A stretch of 9,149 nt of DNA from an uncultured Gallionellaceae bacterium (GTDB lineage Bacteria > Pseudomonadota > Gammaproteobacteria > Burkholderiales > Sulfuricellaceae): contig CALMWM010000584.1 in NCBI GenBank assembly GCA_937873435.1, positions 1-9,149 on the forward strand, read 5' to 3'. This document shows, piece by piece, positions 1 to 5,626 of this stretch. The notes beneath the pieces were generated by a model that was given only the letters and a program-made list of their open reading frames with translations, searched no databases and had not been told where the DNA came from. How positions within the stretch are numbered: the stretch's first letter is position 1; every line of letters begins with the position of its first letter. A program made the position numbers and the translations under genes.

Positions 1-412
1 TTAGCGGAGCCGCCTTGCCTACCACCAGCACCGGCACCTCCACGCCTCCGATAAGCTTCTTCAGCAATTCGGCGACAGCCGGCTCAGCAGGATTTTTTTC
101 GGTATAGGGAATGTTGCGTTTTTGCAGATGCTCGCGCGCCCGGTTGCATACGTCGCCGCAATCGCTGATATACAGGATCACCGGAAAATTATTGGCTGCC
201 GTTTGCACAGCATAAGGCGTCTGTCCGCTGGTCGGGGCCGGCGCTGCCATTTTTTTCTCCTGAACATCCTTTACGCTCGACGGTGGCGGCAGATCGGAAT
301 AGTGCACCTTGCCGCTGTCATCCACCCAGCGGTACATCGTGCCGGCTTGTGCCGATTGCGCGGCAAACACCATGAACATGCACAGGAAACAGAAAAGGAC
401 GACGAGTTTCAT
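1..412 (-). CDS. Exported DUF4124-glutaredoxin-like protein (3' end cut by window)
   Basis: 137 codons are visible and no stop is reached at the left edge. Residues 1-23 form a signal peptide (hydrophobic core 4-18, cleavage site AQA before G24), so the product should be exported. Residues 24-43 carry a DUF4124 signature (YRWVDDSGKVHYSD, then a Pro-rich stretch). A linker leads to a glutaredoxin/thioredoxin-like domain from about residue 76: strand FPVILYIS, a cysteine pair C85/C89, helix RAREHLQKR, and a VPVLVVG strand with the expected cis-proline (P127). The cysteines are spaced CxxxC (CGDVC), not the usual CxxC, so redox activity cannot be assumed. The ATG overlaps the TGA of the upstream SH3 gene (ATGA); there is no strong Shine-Dalgarno, which points to translational coupling. 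Substrate unknown. The family call is confident; function in the cell envelope is inferred. Confidence 0.8.
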   Translation of the reverse strand, partial: MKLVVLFCFLCMFMVFAAQSAQAGTMYRWVDDSGKVHYSDLPPPSSVKDVQEKKMAAPAPTSGQTPYAVQTAANNFPVILYISDCGDVCNRAREHLQKRNIPYTEKNPAEPAVAELLKKLIGGVEVPVLVVGKAAPL

Positions 413-912
413 ATACGTAACCCATGTAAACGTCGAAGATAATAAGTGCGCAACAGCAACGCGCCGACAATTGCCCCTGCTGCAAAGGCTGCCAAGGCTA
501 TCAGGTACAAGGTGAGAAGCTGCGGCTCCCCCTTGGTGCGCGAGCGTTCCTGTTCCAGCTCGGTTTGCTTCTTGGCTAATTCATCGCGCGCCGCGCGGAT
601 TTCCTTTTGCGCGGCAACGATGTCGAAAGCTGGTGCCGCCTTGCTGTCGGTCTCCGCCGTTGGTGCAGGTTGCACAACATTCAGAAACGACGATTTTACC
701 CAGCCGGTTTGTCCATCGGATGCCTTGATCTTGGTATAGCCTTCACTGCTGCTTTCGATAACCTCGACCTCGGTTTGGGCCGGCAGGACGCGCAGACTGC
801 GGTAGTTTTCCCCTTTACCGCTACGCACGTTCACATTGTCGATCACGCTGGCAGATTCAGCAGCGACCATACCGGACCAGATCAACATTAGCACCGCAAA
901 GAAAATCTTCAT
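409..912 (-). CDS. YgiM-like SH3 domain protein (TIGR04211 type)
   Basis: This 167-residue envelope protein has the architecture of the YgiM/TIGR04211 family. Residues 1-18 are a signal peptide (cleavage after VAA). Residues about 22-80 form a bacterial SH3 domain, with the typical VNVRSGKGENY start and GWVKSSFL end. An Ala/Pro-rich linker (81-95) precedes a charged coiled coil (about 98-127), one transmembrane helix (about 131-154) and a short basic tail (RTYYLRRLHGLRI). The SH3 domain should therefore be periplasmic and anchored by the C-terminal helix. SH3b domains usually bind cell-wall peptides or proteins; the ligand here is unknown. At 167 residues it is shorter than E. coli YgiM (about 206), mostly in the coil. 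It overlaps the downstream DUF4124-glutaredoxin gene by ATGA, so the two are probably made together. The Shine-Dalgarno before the ATG is weak. Confidence 0.85.
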   Translation of the reverse strand: MKIFFAVLMLIWSGMVAAESASVIDNVNVRSGKGENYRSLRVLPAQTEVEVIESSSEGYTKIKASDGQTGWVKSSFLNVVQPAPTAETDSKAAPAFDIVAAQKEIRAARDELAKKQTELEQERSRTKGEPQLLTLYLIALAAFAAGAIVGALLLRTYYLRRLHGLRI

Positions 913-944
913 TACGTCATACCGTTACGAATTTAACTTTAAGT

Positions 945-972
945 AATATAGCAAATATCGGCAAGAACTCAA
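945..972 (-). promoter_or_regulatory. Candidate extended -10 promoter for the SH3/glutaredoxin pair
   Basis: Read on the minus strand, a -35-like TTGAGT (972-967) is followed after 16 bp by TATATT (950-945). The -10 hexamer is preceded by TG at 953-952 with one base between, which makes it an extended -10. Transcription would start near 938, about 25 nt before the ATG at 912. The element sits in the only gap (913-977) between prlC and the SH3 gene, and this stretch is much more AT-rich than its surroundings. No rho-independent terminator for prlC is visible here, so read-through from prlC is also possible. Confidence 0.5.
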
Positions 973-977
973 ATTAC

Positions 978-3014
978 TTAAGACATGCCGTTATGCCGCA
1001 GCAAGGCGTCGATGTTCGGTTCGCGCCCGCGAAACGCAATAAACGATTCCAGCGCGGGCCGGCTCCCGCCGACGCCGAGGATCTCGCTCCAGAAGCGATG
1101 GCCGATTTCCGGGTTCAACACTCCGTTCTCCTCGAACAGGCTGTAGGCATCCGCCGACAGCACTTCCGCCCACTTGTAACTGAAATATCCCGCCGCATAG
1201 CCGCCGGCAAAGATATGCGAGAAATTGTTGGGAAAACGATTGTAGTCGGGCGGGAAGAGCACCGCCACCTTGGCGCGCACCTCGTCCAGCAACGCCAGCG
1301 GCGATTTGCCACCGGTCGGGTCGAAATCGTAATGCAAATGCATATCGAACAAAGCCAGTTCGAGTTGGCGCACGGTCTGCATCCCGCTCTGAAAATTCTT
1401 GGCCGCCAGCATCTTGTCGAACAGCGTGCGCGGCAGCGCCTCTCCGCTGTCGACATGGCGGGACAATTGTTTGACGACCTCCCATTCCCAGCAGAAATTT
1501 TCCATGAACTGGCTGGGCAATTCCACCGCGTCCCATTCCACGCCGTTGATGCCCGATACGCCCAACTCCTCGGCGCAAGTGAGCAGGTGATGGAGGCCAT
1601 GGCCGAACTCGTGGAACAGGGTAATCACTTCGTCGTGGGTGAACAACGCCGGTTTATCGCCCAGCGGGGGGGCGAAATTGCAGTTGAGATAGGCCACCGG
1701 AATCTGAAAAGCATCGTGCTTGCGCCGCCGGGTTACGGCCTCGTCCATCCAGGCGCCGCCGCGCTTGCTGGCACGCGCATAGAGGTCGACGTAAAACTGG
1801 CCGATCAGCGCGCCCTGCCGGTCGCGGATGCTGAAAAAGCGCACGTCGGAATGCCAAACCGGCGCCTGCGCCGGTTTGATGGAAAGGCCGTAAAGCTTTT
1901 CCACCAGCTCGAACATGCCCGGCAATACTTGGGATTCCGGGAAGTATTGTTTGACCTCGTTGTCGGAAAAGGCGTAGCGAGCAACACGCAGTTTTTCGCT
2001 GGCGTAGGCGACATCCCAGGTTTCCAGCTGTTCCAGGCCCAGCGAGTCGCGCGCGAAACTGCGCAGTTCCGCCAAATCGCGCTCTGCATAAGGCTTGGCG
2101 CGCACGGCCAGTTCGTTGAGGAAATTCATCACCTGTCCAGGCGATTCGGCCATCTTGGTAACCAGCGAAACTTCGGCGTAATTGGCAAAGCCCAGCAGGG
2201 ATGCGGCTTCGCGCCGTAGCTTGAGGATCTGGCCGATCAGCGGGGTGTTGTCCCACTCCGGTTTGCCGAATTCCGAGGCGCGTGTCACGTATTCGCGATA
2301 CATCCGTTGGCGCAGGGTACGGTTGTCGGCATATTGCATCAAGGGTAGCCAGGACGGCGCGCGCAAGGTGAATTTCCAGCCGCTCTTGCCGTCTTCCACG
2401 GCAGCTTCGCGCGCGGCCTGCATGTCGTCCGCCGGAATCCCGTTCAGCTCGCCCTCGTTCTCGACGTACAGTGCGAAAGCGTTGGTGGCGTCGAGCAGGT
2501 TTTCCTCATACTTGGCGGAAAGCGCCGAGAGTTCTTCCTGAATCGCCTTGAAGCGCGCCTTGTCGCTATCCGGCAATTCCGCGCCGCCGAGACGGAAATC
2601 GCGCAACTCGTTTTCGACGATGCGCTTTTGCTCGGCGCTGAAATGCTCGAATATCGCCGCGCCGCGCAAACAGCGGTATTTTTCGAACAATCCCAGGTTT
2701 TGCGACAGCTCGGCATAGTAGGCGGTAACCAGCGGCAGATTGGCATTGTAAACCTCGCGCAACTCGGGACTGTTCATCACCGAATTGAGGTGCGAGACCT
2801 GCCCCCAGGCACGCCCCAGGCGCTCGTGGGCGTCCTCCAACACGCCCACGAAGTTCTCCCACTCGGGAGCCGCGTCATCGGCGACGAGGTTTTCCACCAG
2901 TTCACGGTTGTCGGCCAGCAACCGTTCGATAGCCGGGGTCACATATTCCGGGCGAATTTCAGGAAAGCGCGGCAGACCGGAAAAATCCAGCAAAGGGTTG
3001 GCAACGGAGTTCAT
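978..3014 (-). CDS. prlC: Oligopeptidase A, M3 family zinc metallopeptidase
   Basis: The 678-residue product matches the usual length of PrlC/OpdA (about 680) and is complete. This cytoplasmic enzyme cleaves short peptides and takes part in degrading cleaved signal peptides. The HExxH zinc motif lies at H468-E469-H472 (in HEFGHGLHHLL). The third ligand is probably E498 in VELPSQFMEN, and the transition-state tyrosines are probably among Y606, Y610 and Y613 in FAGGYAAGYFSYKWAEV. There is no signal peptide. The ATG at 3014 has an AGG (3023-3021) six bases upstream, which supports this start. A sigma70-type promoter precedes it, so it seems to be transcribed independently of the small membrane gene upstream. 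A run of seven G (1666-1672 on the plus strand) falls inside the gene but the frame is intact. The related Dcp family is less likely given the length and the match to the PrlC pattern. Confidence 0.95.
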   Translation of the reverse strand: MNSVANPLLDFSGLPRFPEIRPEYVTPAIERLLADNRELVENLVADDAAPEWENFVGVLEDAHERLGRAWGQVSHLNSVMNSPELREVYNANLPLVTAYYAELSQNLGLFEKYRCLRGAAIFEHFSAEQKRIVENELRDFRLGGAELPDSDKARFKAIQEELSALSAKYEENLLDATNAFALYVENEGELNGIPADDMQAAREAAVEDGKSGWKFTLRAPSWLPLMQYADNRTLRQRMYREYVTRASEFGKPEWDNTPLIGQILKLRREAASLLGFANYAEVSLVTKMAESPGQVMNFLNELAVRAKPYAERDLAELRSFARDSLGLEQLETWDVAYASEKLRVARYAFSDNEVKQYFPESQVLPGMFELVEKLYGLSIKPAQAPVWHSDVRFFSIRDRQGALIGQFYVDLYARASKRGGAWMDEAVTRRRKHDAFQIPVAYLNCNFAPPLGDKPALFTHDEVITLFHEFGHGLHHLLTCAEELGVSGINGVEWDAVELPSQFMENFCWEWEVVKQLSRHVDSGEALPRTLFDKMLAAKNFQSGMQTVRQLELALFDMHLHYDFDPTGGKSPLALLDEVRAKVAVLFPPDYNRFPNNFSHIFAGGYAAGYFSYKWAEVLSADAYSLFEENGVLNPEIGHRFWSEILGVGGSRPALESFIAFRGREPNIDALLRHNGMS

Positions 3015-3020
3015 TTTTTT

Positions 3021-3072
3021 CCTAGAATTGCAGTTATTTGCGAATTATCGCGGATAGCGCGGCGAAGCTCAA
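3021..3072 (-). promoter_or_regulatory. Candidate sigma70 promoter and ribosome binding site of prlC
   Basis: On the minus strand, TTGAGC (3072-3067, 4/6 to the -35 consensus) and GATAAT (3049-3044, 5/6 to the -10 consensus) are separated by exactly 17 bp. Transcription would begin near 3037, leaving a leader of about 22 nt that contains AGG (3023-3021) six bases before the ATG. Spacing and placement are ideal, which makes this the best promoter in the window. Confidence 0.6.
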
Positions 3073-3200
3073 CGGCAGCCTTGGAGAAACCGACAGCCGG
3101 CTAGCTATCTACGGCGGAGCGGAACAGGTAGCCGAGTGGAAGTTCTTATGGCCGCTGTGATTTGCTGGGTTAGCAGCCAGTCAACATGAAACAACGGTAC
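3073..3200. other. Non-coding gap between prlC promoter and the REP doublet
   Basis: I see no reading frame with a credible start and ribosome binding site, no clear terminator and no RNA gene. A GCCGAGTGG string (3131-3139) recalls the D-arm of tRNA-Leu/Ser, but no acceptor stem or T-arm can be built around it. Confidence 0.5.
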
Positions 3201-3261
3201 GTAGAGCGACCTCCCGGTCGCGAAGGGCTTCTGGAAATCGCGACCGGGAGGTCGCTCCTAC
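3201..3261. repeat. REP doublet (REPIN-like) inverted repeat
   Basis: Positions 3201-3223 and the complement of 3238-3261 are the same 23-24 base sequence except for one G missing from the left arm (GTAGAGCG against GTAGGAGCG). They flank a 14-base spacer (3224-3237). Each arm begins at its outer end with GTAG, the tetranucleotide typical of REP elements served by RAYT (TnpA-REP) transposases. Each also contains its own small palindrome, GCGACC-TCCC-GGTCGC. Two such units in opposite orientation are the REPIN arrangement. The right arm ends one base before the stop codon of the small membrane gene. In that transcript the element would fold into a very stable hairpin that may protect the 3' end or hinder read-through. 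No T-run follows, so a classical intrinsic terminator is unlikely. Confidence 0.75.
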
Positions 3262-3262
3262 T

Positions 3263-3499
3263 TCACTTCTCGTCTTCATCCCACGGACGCAGTTCGTAGC
3301 GCGGCGGCTTGCTCATGACATACAGCACGACGGTGCAGCCGGCGAAAAAGACTATCGTTGCCATCGCGCTGGCGGACAGCACGTCGTGAAGACCTTTGGT
3401 TTTGATGAAGTAAACAAACAGCACCGCGCTGGCAACCATGCCGAACAGGCAGGCGATGGCGAAGCCGAAGGCGATTTTCTTACCGGTGGTGCGGGTCAT
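3263..3499 (-). CDS. Small two-helix inner membrane protein, unknown function
   Basis: I do not recognise this protein. Its 78 residues contain a short basic N-terminus (MTRTTGKK), a first membrane helix (about 9-32), a loop with a lysine and His-Asp (KTKGLHD), a second helix (about 43-63) and an acidic tail ending DEDEK. An in-frame ATG lies two codons upstream at 3505, but the Shine-Dalgarno AAGGA (3510-3506) directly abuts it. The same AAGGA is six bases from the ATG at 3499, so 3499 is the better start. The gene follows the Dabb gene after a short gap and is probably the last gene of the rlmL operon, because the REP doublet begins one base after its stop. Confidence 0.7.
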   Translation of the reverse strand: MTRTTGKKIAFGFAIACLFGMVASAVLFVYFIKTKGLHDVLSASAMATIVFFAGCTVVLYVMSKPPRYELRPWDEDEK

Positions 3500-3520
3500 G
3501 GACATTCCTTGTTGAGCAAA

Positions 3521-3808
3521 TCAGAGTTCGTAATCGACGACCCGGCGTTCTGAGCGTAGCGCCTTAACCAGCGGCGCGACCTCGGCATGGGCCGGGTGAT
3601 TTTGGTAAGCCTCCAACGCTTGCCGGCTTTCGAATTCGGAATACAGCACCACGTCGGCGGATTCACCCTCGCGGCTGATGTCCACGCCCACTTCCAGGTG
3701 CAACAGGCCGGGAATTTTGCCGTTCAGCCCTTCCAGCGCGGTTTTTATCCTGAGTGCATTTTCCCGGCACGGCTCGGCGATGCGCCACATCGCGATATGT
3801 TTGATCAT
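3521..3808 (-). CDS. Dabb family (stress-responsive alpha/beta-barrel) protein
   Basis: The 95-residue product has the pattern of Dabb domains (PF07876): an N-terminal IKHIAMWRI strand, a helix (ENALRIKTALEGL), the LLHLEVGVDISRE strand, DVVLYSEFESRQALEAYQNHPAH, and a closing RRVVDYEL strand. Length is normal for a single-domain member, and such proteins form small ferredoxin-like dimers in the cytoplasm. Members range from enzymes to proteins of unknown role; nothing here identifies a substrate. The ATG overlaps the stop of the 46-codon gene upstream (ATGA), and AAGGA lies nine bases before it, inside that gene. Confidence 0.85.
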   Translation of the reverse strand: MIKHIAMWRIAEPCRENALRIKTALEGLNGKIPGLLHLEVGVDISREGESADVVLYSEFESRQALEAYQNHPAHAEVAPLVKALRSERRVVDYEL

Positions 3809-3945
3809 TCCCGGGTTTCCTTTTGATCATCGAGATCGAAGTGGCAACGGAGTTTTTCCAGTTCGCGCCGATTGGCGAGCCCCACCTCAAGTTCTTCTTC
3901 GAGGCCCCTGATCTGCTTGATGAGTTCGCCGATATTCGGCGGCAC
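3805..3945 (-). CDS. Small coiled-coil protein with GTG start, unknown function
   Basis: A 46-codon frame begins with GTG at 3945-3943 and ends with TGA at 3807-3805, overlapping the Dabb ATG by ATGA. It starts five bases after the stop of the TIGR02647 gene. Read from GTG the protein begins MPPNIGELIKQIRGLEEELE and continues as a charged amphipathic helix, then ends DDQKETRE. Leucines and isoleucines recur at heptad-like spacing, as expected for a short coiled coil. Codons are mostly G or C in the third position, like the neighbours. No ATG or TTG is available in frame after the upstream TGA, so GTG is the only reasonable start; the Shine-Dalgarno is weak (GGCGG, about ten bases upstream). 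I do not recognise the family. The snug fit between two genes is the main argument that it is real. Confidence 0.7.
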   Translation of the reverse strand: MPPNIGELIKQIRGLEEELEVGLANRRELEKLRCHFDLDDQKETRE

Positions 3946-3949
3946 GAAG

Positions 3950-4201
3950 TTATTTGCCGCCGATGATTGTCAGTACGGATTGCAGTTGTTCCGCCACTTC
4001 GCGCCCAAGGGCCGTGAGATAGCCGCCGTCGGGCAGGGTGATCAGCTTTTTATCGAACAGGCGCTGCGCCGAGGCGATCACTTCAGGGTCGGCGTCCTTG
4101 TGCACCTTGAAACCTTCCTGCATGGTGTCGAGATCGTAGTGGGCGAGGAAATTCAGTTCGGCTACGAAATCGGGGGTAAGTCTGGGGATAACGGTCTGCA
4201 T
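3950..4201 (-). CDS. TIGR02647 family protein
   Basis: The 83-residue product resembles the TIGR02647 family of small proteobacterial proteins: LTPDFVAELNFLAHYDLDTMQEGFKVH, then ADPEVIASAQRLFDKKLIT and DGGYLTALGREVAEQLQSVLTII. The second half (RLFDKKLIT-DGGYLTALGREVAE) reads like a small winged-helix element with a turn before the GYLT strand, but DNA binding is only a guess. The frame stays open upstream to 4333, overlapping rlmL. The ATG at 4201 is preceded by AGGAG with a six-base spacer, so this is the real start. There is no signal peptide or membrane helix. It lies between rlmL and the 46-codon gene and is probably co-transcribed with both. The cellular role of the family is unknown to me. 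Confidence 0.8.
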   Translation of the reverse strand: MQTVIPRLTPDFVAELNFLAHYDLDTMQEGFKVHKDADPEVIASAQRLFDKKLITLPDGGYLTALGREVAEQLQSVLTIIGGK

Positions 4202-4250
4202 AATGTGCTCCTGAATTGAATGATTTCGGCTATTGTGGCACGGAAATGCG

Positions 4251-4273
4251 CCCCGCTCATGCCGGCGGCGGGG
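4251..4273 (-). terminator. GC-rich hairpin across the rlmL stop codon
   Basis: CCCCGC (4251-4256) and GCGGGG (4268-4273) form a six-pair stem around an 11-base loop that contains the rlmL stop codon. In the minus-strand transcript no U-run follows, so it is at most a pause or attenuator between rlmL and the TIGR02647 gene. On the plus strand the stem is followed by AATTTTT, which looks terminator-like, but no plus-strand gene precedes it. Confidence 0.25.
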
Positions 4274-5429
4274 AATTTTTGCGGTTCGACCCGGCCACCA
4301 TCTTGTATTCGAACAAGCGGCACTCCAGCGCACCGTTGTATAGCGGGGTGCGGCGCGAGGCGGTGAGGCGGATCAGTTTGGCCAGGGCCGGGTCGGCAGT
4401 GATGATGTAGGCGTTCCAGCCGCCGAAGTTCCTTTTCAGCAGATTGCCGAGTTGCGGGTAAAACTCCGCCAACTCCTGCTCGTCGCCGAGGCGCTCGCCG
4501 TAGGGTGGGTTGGCCACCAGTATCCCGTTGGGCGCCGGCGCGGAAACGTTCAACACGTCGACCTGCTTGAGCTGCACCACCTCTTCCAGACCGGCATGTT
4601 GCAGGTTGGCACGCGCCGCATCCAGCGCCTCGCCGTACTTGTCGCTGCCGAATATCGGCAACAGGGTTTTCGGCTTTTCCGCTGCCGCCGCTTCGTTATA
4701 AATGGCTTCCCAAGCGGCGGCATCGTAGATCTTGAACTTTTCGAAGGCGAACCAGCGCTCGATGCCGGGTGCGATATTCAAAGCCATCATCGCCGCCTCG
4801 ATCAGGAAAGTGCCGCTGCCGCACATCGGATCGAGCAGGGGTATCCCCGGCTCCCAGCCAGCCAGCTTGAGGATGCCCGCCGCCAGGTTCTCGCGCAGCG
4901 GCGCGATGCCCGCTTCCTTGCGGTTGCCGCGCTTGAACAGCGCCTCGCCCGAGGTATCGAGGTACAGCGTGACGCGGTCGGCGGTCAAAAATCCGTAAAT
5001 ACGGATGTCCGGCTCCACCGTCTGGACGCTGGGACGCGCGCCGCAGGCCGTGCGGAATTGGTCGCAGATCGCATCCTTGATTTTCAGCACGATGAATTCC
5101 AGGCTTTTCAGCGGACACTTGATCGCGTTCACATCCACCCGGATGGTATGGTCGACCTCGAACCACGACGACCAGGGCAAGGCCAGCGCCGCCTGGTAGA
5201 TGTCTTCCTCGTTGCGGTAGGGCTTCTCGACCAGTTTCCACAGGATGCGGCTGGCGATGCGGCTGTGCAGGTTGGCGCGATAGGCTAGCGCCATCGTGCC
5301 GGCAAAGCCCACGCCGCCGTCGGTCTGCTTGATGTCCGCCGCGCCGATCTGCGCCAGCTCGGTCGCCAGCACAGCTTCCAGCCCACGCGGGCAGGGAGCG
5401 AAAAATTGATGTTTTATTTTGGTCGTCAT
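4257..5429 (-). CDS. rlmL: 23S rRNA (guanine-N2)-methyltransferase RlmL-type, THUMP domain
   Basis: The 390-residue protein matches the N-terminal half of E. coli RlmKL, the part that methylates G2445 of 23S rRNA at N2 using S-adenosylmethionine. After a ferredoxin-like start (FFAPCPRGLEAVLATEL, 9-25) comes a THUMP RNA-binding region (about 45-155). The Rossmann methyltransferase domain includes the SAM loop LLDPMCGSGTFLIEAA (198-213) and the catalytic NPPYGERLG (307-315). The RlmK half is absent, as is usual outside enterics. The last residues (SNRKNSPPPA) are a poorly structured tail. The ATG at 5429 has only a weak GAG upstream. It is probably the first gene of an operon with the TIGR02647, 46-codon, Dabb and small membrane genes. 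The exact target base is inferred from the family; other THUMP methyltransferases of this group exist. Confidence 0.87.
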   Translation of the reverse strand: MTTKIKHQFFAPCPRGLEAVLATELAQIGAADIKQTDGGVGFAGTMALAYRANLHSRIASRILWKLVEKPYRNEEDIYQAALALPWSSWFEVDHTIRVDVNAIKCPLKSLEFIVLKIKDAICDQFRTACGARPSVQTVEPDIRIYGFLTADRVTLYLDTSGEALFKRGNRKEAGIAPLRENLAAGILKLAGWEPGIPLLDPMCGSGTFLIEAAMMALNIAPGIERWFAFEKFKIYDAAAWEAIYNEAAAAEKPKTLLPIFGSDKYGEALDAARANLQHAGLEEVVQLKQVDVLNVSAPAPNGILVANPPYGERLGDEQELAEFYPQLGNLLKRNFGGWNAYIITADPALAKLIRLTASRRTPLYNGALECRLFEYKMVAGSNRKNSPPPA

Positions 5430-5626
5430 GTAGTCTCGTTCATTGAAAAGTCGCGCTATCAGGGTGTTGTAACCCGCCCGAATTCGGGAACCAAGGTGTT
5501 TCTCTTATATAACGCCAAGTTTACCATTAACGGAATGGCTGCCTGGAATCCCAATACGCAAGCATGCTCCGACAGTTCAGCGGGTGGAGACGCCAGAAGA
5601 CCGAATAACAAGAGGCGCCAAGCGTC
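5430..5626. other. Intergenic region upstream of rlmL
   Basis: This 197-bp gap separates the TgpA-like gene from rlmL. On the minus strand it holds a -10-like TATAAG (5509-5504), about 75 nt before the rlmL ATG, but no convincing -35 at proper spacing. A perfect 12-bp palindrome CCCGAATTCGGG (5477-5488) lies between that site and rlmL and could be an operator or chance. No strong terminator follows the TgpA-like gene: only a five-pair GACGC/GCGTC stem with a long loop (5590-5626). A five-codon frame (MNETT) that ends over the rlmL ATG is too short to take seriously. Confidence 0.35.

Noticed and set aside
1666..1672. Run of seven G in prlC as a phase-variation site
   Set aside because: The frame is intact, the run is in mid-gene of a housekeeping peptidase, and seven bases is common by chance in GC-rich DNA.
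993..2219. Long plus-strand open frame (408 codons) opposite prlC
   Set aside because: It lies entirely antisense to a well-supported M3 peptidase with an intact zinc motif. The translation is rich in Arg, Gln, His and Val with no recognisable domain, as expected for the mirror of a GC-biased gene.
3120..3195. Possible tRNA suggested by GCCGAGTGG
   Set aside because: No acceptor stem, anticodon arm or TTCGAAT-type T-loop could be built around it on either strand.
4230..4250. Sigma54-like TGGCAC...GC on the plus strand
   Set aside because: The GG-to-GC spacing is one base short of the -24/-12 requirement and no plus-strand gene lies downstream.
4202..4333. N-terminal extension of the TIGR02647 frame up to 4333
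   Set aside because: The extra 44 residues overlap rlmL and look like antisense-type junk (Arg/Trp-rich). The ATG at 4201 has a strong AGGAG at ideal spacing and the conserved family sequence starts right after it.
4452..5288. Plus-strand open frame (278 codons) opposite rlmL
   Set aside because: It is antisense to the conserved methyltransferase motifs and has no credible ribosome binding site or domain.
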